Shown one piece after another: positions 25,714 through 32,497 of a stretch of 32,497 nt of DNA. The position numbers and the translations under genes were made by a program. Position 1 is the first letter of the stretch. Every line of letters begins with the position of its first letter. The notes beneath the pieces were generated by a model. The model ran no database searches, was not told where the DNA came from, and saw only the letters and a list, made by a program, of their open reading frames with translations. Origin of the DNA: an uncultured Pseudomonadales bacterium (lineage in GTDB: Bacteria > Pseudomonadota > Gammaproteobacteria > Pseudomonadales > Porticoccaceae); the NCBI GenBank assembly GCA_938092205.1, contig CALKMW010000024.1, forward strand, positions 1 through 32,497, in the 5' to 3' direction.

Positions 25714-28548
25714 ATGGCAGATGGCTTAATGGAGCGCTTTTTAAACTCCTCCCACTTTTCTGGTGGAAATGCCGCATACATAGAAGAACTCTACGAGACC
25801 TATTTGCACGAGCCAAACAATGTGCCAGAGGAGTGGAGTCGCTTTTTTGACTCTCTTCCGCGCACTAATGGGTCGGTAAAACCAGATGTTTCTCATGATA
25901 CTGTAGTTAAGCACTTTGAGTTGCTTGGTAGAAGGCAAGCTCGCCCCACTCCTGCGCCAGGCTCTGGTGGTGTTCACATTGAGCATGAGCGAAAGCAAGT
26001 TAAAGTTGTTCAGTTAATAAGTTCTTATCGTTTCCGTGGGCACCAAAAAGCCAATCTCGATCCTCTCGGTATCATGAAGCGTGAACACGTTCCCGATTTG
26101 GATTTGCACTTTCACGGTCTTACACCGGCCGATCTAGACACAACCTTTCAGTCTGGCCCTCTTTACATGGGTAAAGTGGAAGCTACTTTGCGCGAAATAG
26201 TTGAAACGCTTGAAGAAACCTACTGTCAGAATTTGGGTGCTGAGTTTATGCACATTACCTCATTCGCAGAAAAGCAGTGGTTGGCACAGCGTTTTGAAAG
26301 TCATAGATCCAAACCTAGCTATGATGATACCGCGCGTATTGATGTTCTCAGTCGATTAACAGCTGCAGAGGGTTTAGAGAAGCATTTGGATTCGAAATAT
26401 CCAGGGACTAAGCGCTTTGGTCTTGAAGGTGGTGAAAGTTTAATTCCACTATTGGATTGTTTGGTTCACCGCTCTGGCGAATATGGCTGTAAAGAGATTG
26501 TTATGGCTATGGCCCACCGCGGCAGACTAAATGTATTAGTTAACGTGCTAGGCAAAAACCCAACCGAACTTTTTGAAGAGTTCGAGGGCAAACGTATGGT
26601 AGATACATCGGGTGATGTAAAATATCATCAGGGTTTCTCTTCCAATGTTATGACCCCTGGGGGTGAGCTGCACTTGGCTCTGGGCTTCAACCCGTCCCAT
26701 CTAGAGATTTCATGTCCAGTGGTTATAGGTTCTGGTCGCGCGCGACAAGACCGTCGTAATGACCCTGAGGGTCAACAGGTAGTCCCGATATTGATTCATG
26801 GTGACGCTGCGTTTGCCGGTCAGGGTGTGGTAATGGAAACCTTCCAGCTATCCCAGACCCGCGCTTATAAGACGGGCGGTTCGATTCATATTGTGATCAA
26901 TAACCAAATTGGTTTTACCACCAGCCGTCAAGAAGATGCACGTTCAACCGAATACTGCACTGATATTGCTAAGATGGTGCAAGCACCTATCTTACATGTG
27001 AATGCGGATAATCCCGATGAAGTGATGTTTGCCGCCATGCTCGCTATGGATTATCGCTATGAGTTTGGTAAAGACGTGGTTATCGATCTGGTTTGTTACC
27101 GTCGTCGCGGACACAACGAAACTGACGAGCCATCAGCAACTCAGCCGTTAATGTACGATGTGATTCGCAAGCATCCAACGGTTCGAACGCTTTATGCTGA
27201 AAAGCTGGTAAAAGAAAATGTAGTAAGTCAGGCGCAAGCAGACCAGATGACTAATGATTATCGTGCTAGCTTGGATCGAGGTGAATATGTGGTTCATAAC
27301 CTAGTTAGTGAGCCGGATACTAGTTTGTTTGTAAACTGGTCACCTTATTTAGATCACGGTTGGCGAACGCCGGCAAATACTGGCGTCAAGCTTAAAAAGC
27401 TTCAAGAGGTTGCCAATAAAATTTCAACCATACCTGATGGTATAAAGGTTCAGCGTCAAGTAGCTAAAATTTATGATGATCGTCATAAAATGGCCGGTGG
27501 TGCACTACCTCTTAACTGGGGTATGGCGGAACTCTTAGCCTATGGCACATTGCTTGATGAGGGTTACCCAATTCGATTGACTGGGCAAGATGTGGGTCGC
27601 GGTACTTTCTCTCATCGTCATGCAGTAATCAATAATCAAAAAGATGGTGAAACTCATCTCCCACTGAAGTCTCTTTCGGATGATCAGCCGCGTTTTGATA
27701 TCTACGATTCAATTTTATCCGAAGAAGCGGTGTTGGCCTTTGAATATGGCTATGCGACTACGGCTCCTAAAGGCTTGATTATCTGGGAAGCTCAGTTTGG
27801 CGACTTTGCCAACGGCGCGCAGGTGGTGATTGATCAGTTTATTGCTAGTGGTGAGCATAAGTGGGGTCGCCTATCTGGCTTAACCATGATGTTACCTCAT
27901 GGCTTTGAAGGACAGGGTCCAGAGCACTCTTCAGCTCGCTTAGAAAGATTTTTGCAGCTCTGTGCTCAGCACAATATGCAAATTTCAATCCCAACAACGC
28001 CGGCTCAGGTTTTCCATCTATTGCGTCGTCAGGCGATTAGACCTATGCGTCGACCGCTGATTATCTTAAGTCCAAAATGGATTCTGCGTCATAAGCTAGC
28101 TACATCCTCTCTTGAGGAGTTGGCTAATGGGGAGTTCCAGAATGCCATTGGTGATAATGTTAAGCCCAAAGGTGTAAAGCGCGTTATTCTTTGCTCTGGT
28201 AAGGTTTATTATCATCTGTTGGAGGAGCGTATTGCTCGAGGAATTGATAATATAGCCCTAGTGCGTATTGAACAGCTATACCCGTTCCCAGATGATGAGT
28301 TAGAAGAAATTCTCGGTGCTTACACCAATATGGAATCTGTGGTTTGGTGTCAGGAAGAGCCAATTAATCAGGGTGCTTGGTATAGTAGTCAGCATCATAT
28401 GAAACGCGTAATTCATGCTCTTAAGCCAGAGATTACTCTGAGCTATGTAGGGCGTAAGAGCTTAGCAGCACCGGCAAGCGGCTATATGTCGGTGCACTTA
28501 GAAGAGCAGCATGCATTTATTGATGAAGCTCTAACTTTAGATAAATAA
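25714..28548 (+). CDS. sucA: 2-oxoglutarate dehydrogenase E1 component
   Basis: SucA is the thiamine-diphosphate-dependent E1 that decarboxylates 2-oxoglutarate and succinylates the lipoyl group of SucB. From ATG 25714 it has 944 residues and begins 'MADGLMERFLNSSHFSGGNAAYIEELY', exactly colinear with Pseudomonas SucA. AAGAGGA lies 9 nt upstream. A longer form from ATG 25660 (18 extra residues) or TTG 25636 remains possible. Conserved segments include 'MAMAHRGRLNVLVNVLGK', 'IHGDAAFAGQGVVMETFQLS' (ThDP/Mg site), 'RRGHNETDEPSATQP' and 'LTGQDVGRGTFSHRHAV'. It is the first gene of sucA-sucB-lpd-sucC-sucD. Confidence 0.96.
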   Translation: MADGLMERFLNSSHFSGGNAAYIEELYETYLHEPNNVPEEWSRFFDSLPRTNGSVKPDVSHDTVVKHFELLGRRQARPTPAPGSGGVHIEHERKQVKVVQLISSYRFRGHQKANLDPLGIMKREHVPDLDLHFHGLTPADLDTTFQSGPLYMGKVEATLREIVETLEETYCQNLGAEFMHITSFAEKQWLAQRFESHRSKPSYDDTARIDVLSRLTAAEGLEKHLDSKYPGTKRFGLEGGESLIPLLDCLVHRSGEYGCKEIVMAMAHRGRLNVLVNVLGKNPTELFEEFEGKRMVDTSGDVKYHQGFSSNVMTPGGELHLALGFNPSHLEISCPVVIGSGRARQDRRNDPEGQQVVPILIHGDAAFAGQGVVMETFQLSQTRAYKTGGSIHIVINNQIGFTTSRQEDARSTEYCTDIAKMVQAPILHVNADNPDEVMFAAMLAMDYRYEFGKDVVIDLVCYRRRGHNETDEPSATQPLMYDVIRKHPTVRTLYAEKLVKENVVSQAQADQMTNDYRASLDRGEYVVHNLVSEPDTSLFVNWSPYLDHGWRTPANTGVKLKKLQEVANKISTIPDGIKVQRQVAKIYDDRHKMAGGALPLNWGMAELLAYGTLLDEGYPIRLTGQDVGRGTFSHRHAVINNQKDGETHLPLKSLSDDQPRFDIYDSILSEEAVLAFEYGYATTAPKGLIIWEAQFGDFANGAQVVIDQFIASGEHKWGRLSGLTMMLPHGFEGQGPEHSSARLERFLQLCAQHNMQISIPTTPAQVFHLLRRQAIRPMRRPLIILSPKWILRHKLATSSLEELANGEFQNAIGDNVKPKGVKRVILCSGKVYYHLLEERIARGIDNIALVRIEQLYPFPDDELEEILGAYTNMESVVWCQEEPINQGAWYSSQHHMKRVIHALKPEITLSYVGRKSLAAPASGYMSVHLEEQHAFIDEALTLDK

Positions 28549-28566
28549 AATATTAGGAATAGATCA

Positions 28567-29766
28567 ATGGCCATTGAAATTAAGGCACCAACTTACCCAG
28601 AATCAGTCCAAGAAGGCACGATTGCTACATGGCATAAGAATGCTGGTGACACCGTTGCTCGCGATGAGCTTGTGGTTGATATTGAGACCGATAAAGTGGT
28701 TCTTGAAGTAGTTGCCTCCGCTAGCGGTACTCTGACAGAGGTGCTTAAAAACGAAGGCGATATAGTACTTAGCAATGAAGTTATCGCTCGTATCGAAGAG
28801 GGTGCAGTCGATGCCCCTTCAGCGCCGGCGCCAGTTGCAGAAGAGCCAAAAGTACAGGATTCATCTGACTCAGAAGCTCTGGTTAATCCAGCGGCTAAAA
28901 AACTTGCACAAGAGCGCGGTATTGATCTGGCCCAAGTGACAGGTTCAGGTAAGGGTGGTCGAATCACTAAAGAAGATGTGGTGAATTTTTCACCCTCAAC
29001 TGCGCCATCGGCACCATCAGTTGCGTCATCTACTCAGGCAGAAGAAGTGCTAGAGGCAGGAGAGAGAGTAGAGCGTCGAGTACCTATGACTCGTATGCGA
29101 AGCAGAATTGCTGAACGCCTACTTGAGGTGACTCAAACCACGGCCTCATTAACCACATTTAATGAAGTGGATATGTCTGCGGTAATGGGCCTGCGTAAAA
29201 GTTACCAAGATGAGTTTGTAAAAACTCACAATGGCACCCGCCTCGGATTTATGGGCTTTTTTGTAAAGGCTGCGGTTGAAGCATTAAAGCGTTTCCCACT
29301 GGTTAATGCCTCTATTGATGGCAATGACATTGTTTATCATGGTTATCAGGATATTGGTGTCGCTGTATCTACTGAGCGTGGTCTTGTGGTACCGGTATTG
29401 CGCAATGCTGAAAACATGAGCATTGCAACTATTGAAAATTCAATTGGCGATTATGCAGGTAAGGCACGCGACGGCAAACTAACCATCGATGAAATGACCG
29501 GTGGTACATTCACTATTACTAATGGTGGTGTCTATGGTTCGTTGTTGTCTACCCCAATTATTAATCCACCTCAGACGGCAATTTTGGGTATGCACAGTAT
29601 TCAGCAGCGTCCGGTTGTAGTGGATGGTGAAATTGTTATTCGTCCAATTATGAATTTGGCTCTGTCTTACGATCATCGGTTAATCGATGGTAAAGACGCC
29701 GTGCGATTCTTGGTGGCGATTAAGCAATTAATCGAAGATCCTGCAAAAATCTTGTTAGAAATTTAA
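28567..29766 (+). CDS. sucB: Dihydrolipoamide succinyltransferase (E2 of 2-oxoglutarate dehydrogenase)
   Basis: SucB forms the core of the 2-oxoglutarate dehydrogenase complex and passes succinyl from lipoyl to CoA. The 399 residues contain one lipoyl domain (1-77) with Lys43 in 'ETDKVVLEV', and a flexible Ala/Pro/Glu linker. A peripheral-subunit-binding domain ('[22 protein letters not shown]', about 107-140) follows, then a catalytic domain ending '[16 protein letters not shown]' (His370, Asp374). TAGGAA precedes ATG 28567 at a good spacing, 18 bp after sucA. Confidence 0.97.
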   Translation: MAIEIKAPTYPESVQEGTIATWHKNAGDTVARDELVVDIETDKVVLEVVASASGTLTEVLKNEGDIVLSNEVIARIEEGAVDAPSAPAPVAEEPKVQDSSDSEALVNPAAKKLAQERGIDLAQVTGSGKGGRITKEDVVNFSPSTAPSAPSVASSTQAEEVLEAGERVERRVPMTRMRSRIAERLLEVTQTTASLTTFNEVDMSAVMGLRKSYQDEFVKTHNGTRLGFMGFFVKAAVEALKRFPLVNASIDGNDIVYHGYQDIGVAVSTERGLVVPVLRNAENMSIATIENSIGDYAGKARDGKLTIDEMTGGTFTITNGGVYGSLLSTPIINPPQTAILGMHSIQQRPVVVDGEIVIRPIMNLALSYDHRLIDGKDAVRFLVAIKQLIEDPAKILLEI

Positions 29767-29794
29767 TTTTACGTTATCTCAAATAGGTCATTAG

Positions 29795-31234
<1,440 letters not shown>

Positions 31235-31246
31235 ATACTATCCTTT

Positions 31247-31271
31247 GCGCCCTGAATAACCCTCAGGGCGC
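31247..31271 (+). other. GC-rich hairpin between lpdA and sucC
   Basis: GCGCCCTGA (31247-31255) and TCAGGGCGC (31263-31271) are perfect 9-bp arms around a 7-nt loop. No T-run follows, so a full terminator is unlikely. It may be an RNA processing or stability element, or a partial attenuator separating sucA-sucB-lpd from sucCD. Confidence 0.6.
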
Positions 31272-31302
31272 CAATACATTAAAGAAGTTACAGGACTAAA
31301 CT

Positions 31303-32469
31303 ATGAACCTGCATGAATATCAGGGTAAACAACTTTTTGCTGAATACGGACTACCTGTTTCCAAAGGTATAGCCGCTGCTACAGCAGAAGAAGCAGTAGC
31401 TGCTGCCGATAAAATTGGTGGTGATAAATGGGTGGTAAAAGCACAGGTACATGCCGGCGGTCGCGGTAAAGCGGGCGGTGTAAAACTAGTGAGCTCAAAG
31501 TCAGAAATTGAGGATTTTGCTAATCATTGGTTAGGTAAAAACCTTGTCACCTATCAAACTGATGCCAATGGTCAGCCAGTGAGTAAAATTCTGGTAGAGA
31601 CCTGTACTGATATTGATCAGGAGTTATATCTGGGCGCTGTGGTTGATCGTTCAACACGCCGTATCGTATTTATGGCATCCACAGAAGGTGGCGTAGAGAT
31701 TGAAAAAGTCGCTGAAGAAACACCAGAGAAAATTCTCAAGGCTATTGTTGATCCAATGACCGGTGCACAGCCACATCAGGGACGTGAGTTAGCATTTAAA
31801 CTGGGTCTAGAAGGCGTGCAGATTAAACAATTTGTACAAATCTTTTTAGGTCTTGCCAAGCTATTTGTAGAGCGTGATTTAGCACTATTAGAGATTAACC
31901 CATTGGTAATTACTGATGAGGGTAACCTTCATTGTCTAGATGCAAAAATTGTTATCGATAGCAATGCTATGTATCGACAGCCTGCGCTTAAAGAAATGCA
32001 TGACCCATCACAAGAAGATGCAAGAGAAGCCCACGCGGCATCTTGGGATCTTAACTATGTTGCTCTTGATGGCAACATTGGCTGTATGGTCAATGGTGCA
32101 GGTCTAGCCATGGGAACTATGGATATAGTTCAATTACACGGTGGCTCACCGGCCAACTTCCTCGATGTAGGTGGCGGTGCAACAAAAGAACGCGTGGTTG
32201 AGGCGTTCAAGATTATTCTTTCCGATGATAACGTTAAAGCAGTACTGATAAATATTTTTGGCGGTATCGTCCGCTGTGACCTTATCGCAGACGGTGTAAT
32301 CGGCGCCGTTGAAGAGGTCGGTGTAACCGTACCAGTGATTGTTCGACTTGAAGGTAACAACGCTGAACTTGGTGCTAAAAAACTGGCTGAATCTGGTCTA
32401 TCAATTATCGCTGCCACCAGTTTGACGGATGCGGCAAAACAAGCAGTAGCTGCAGTGGAGGCTAAATAA
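31303..32469 (+). CDS. sucC: Succinyl-CoA synthetase beta subunit (ADP-forming)
   Basis: With SucD it makes ATP (or GTP) and succinate from succinyl-CoA. The 388 residues equal the E. coli length. An ATP-grasp domain opens with '[22 protein letters not shown]' and '[19 protein letters not shown]', followed by 'LEINPLVIT' for metal binding. The C-terminal domain contains '[13 protein letters not shown]' and '[17 protein letters not shown]'. AGGA precedes ATG 31303 at about 9 nt. It follows lpdA by 68 bp that include a hairpin, and its stop overlaps the sucD start. Confidence 0.97.
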   Translation: MNLHEYQGKQLFAEYGLPVSKGIAAATAEEAVAAADKIGGDKWVVKAQVHAGGRGKAGGVKLVSSKSEIEDFANHWLGKNLVTYQTDANGQPVSKILVETCTDIDQELYLGAVVDRSTRRIVFMASTEGGVEIEKVAEETPEKILKAIVDPMTGAQPHQGRELAFKLGLEGVQIKQFVQIFLGLAKLFVERDLALLEINPLVITDEGNLHCLDAKIVIDSNAMYRQPALKEMHDPSQEDAREAHAASWDLNYVALDGNIGCMVNGAGLAMGTMDIVQLHGGSPANFLDVGGGATKERVVEAFKIILSDDNVKAVLINIFGGIVRCDLIADGVIGAVEEVGVTVPVIVRLEGNNAELGAKKLAESGLSIIAATSLTDAAKQAVAAVEAK

Positions 32470-32497
32470 TGTCTATCTTAATCAATAGCGACACTAA
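32469..32497 (+). CDS. sucD: Succinyl-CoA synthetase alpha subunit (3' truncated by window)
   Basis: The ATG at 32469-32471 overlaps the sucC TAA by one base (TAATG), a typical coupled start. The nine visible residues, 'MSILINSDT', resemble the SucD N-terminus ('MSILI...'), and the position after sucC supports the call. The rest lies outside the window. Confidence 0.88.

Overview
The window looks like the chromosome of a marine-type gammaproteobacterium. The citrate-cycle gene order (gltA divergent from sdhCDAB, then sucA-sucB-lpd-sucC-sucD with lpd inside the suc operon) is the Pseudomonas/Cellvibrio-like arrangement. NfuA, AcnB, MiaE and cobalamin-dependent MetH all have gammaproteobacterial sequence features. 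The genus cannot be fixed from sequence reading alone. A Cellvibrionales/SAR92-like heterotroph is my guess, based on the moderate AT-richness, the giant secreted cadherin protein and the DmdC-type acyl-CoA dehydrogenase.

Region 1 (2-8368, +): the 3' end of a giant secreted/surface protein gene with 2788 codons visible and its start outside the window. It is a chain of about 15 cadherin-like modules and ends in a type I secretion-like C-terminus. Additional beta-rich modules are nested inside individual cadherin modules, always at the same loop. Four of these, plus the tail of a fifth, resemble cohesin folds; two more form a second class. A separate block in the middle of the protein carries a dockerin-like duplicated calcium helix. 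One chain that holds both cohesin-like and dockerin-like parts is the most unusual thing in the window.

Region 2 (8394-10151, -): a two-gene unit, trhO (tRNA uridine-5-hydroxylase of the rhodanese family) followed by an exported alpha/beta hydrolase. Region 3 (10506-12254, +): an acyl-CoA dehydrogenase of the long DmdC/FadE-like type. Region 4 (12267-16178, -): metH followed at 3 bp by a DUF2970 membrane protein. Region 5 (16333-16914, +): nfuA, an Fe-S carrier, divergent from metH across a spacer that contains a perfect 16-bp palindrome.

Region 6 (16986-32497): a nearly complete oxidative citrate-cycle cluster. It comprises acnB (-), miaE (+), gltA (-), sdhCDAB (+), and sucA-sucB-lpd-sucC plus the first codons of sucD (+). 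Clear bidirectional terminators sit between nfuA/acnB and miaE/gltA, and a strong terminator follows sdhB. Good sigma70 promoters are visible for gltA and sdhC. The products convert citrate to fumarate and feed the quinone pool. NfuA next door can supply Fe-S clusters to aconitase, SdhB and the radical-SAM enzymes LipA and MiaB, whose products (lipoyl-SucB and ms2i6A tRNA) are used by SucB and MiaE. The tRNA hydroxylase gene miaE embedded between acnB and gltA is notable because MiaE is genetically tied to growth on citrate-cycle dicarboxylates in Salmonella.
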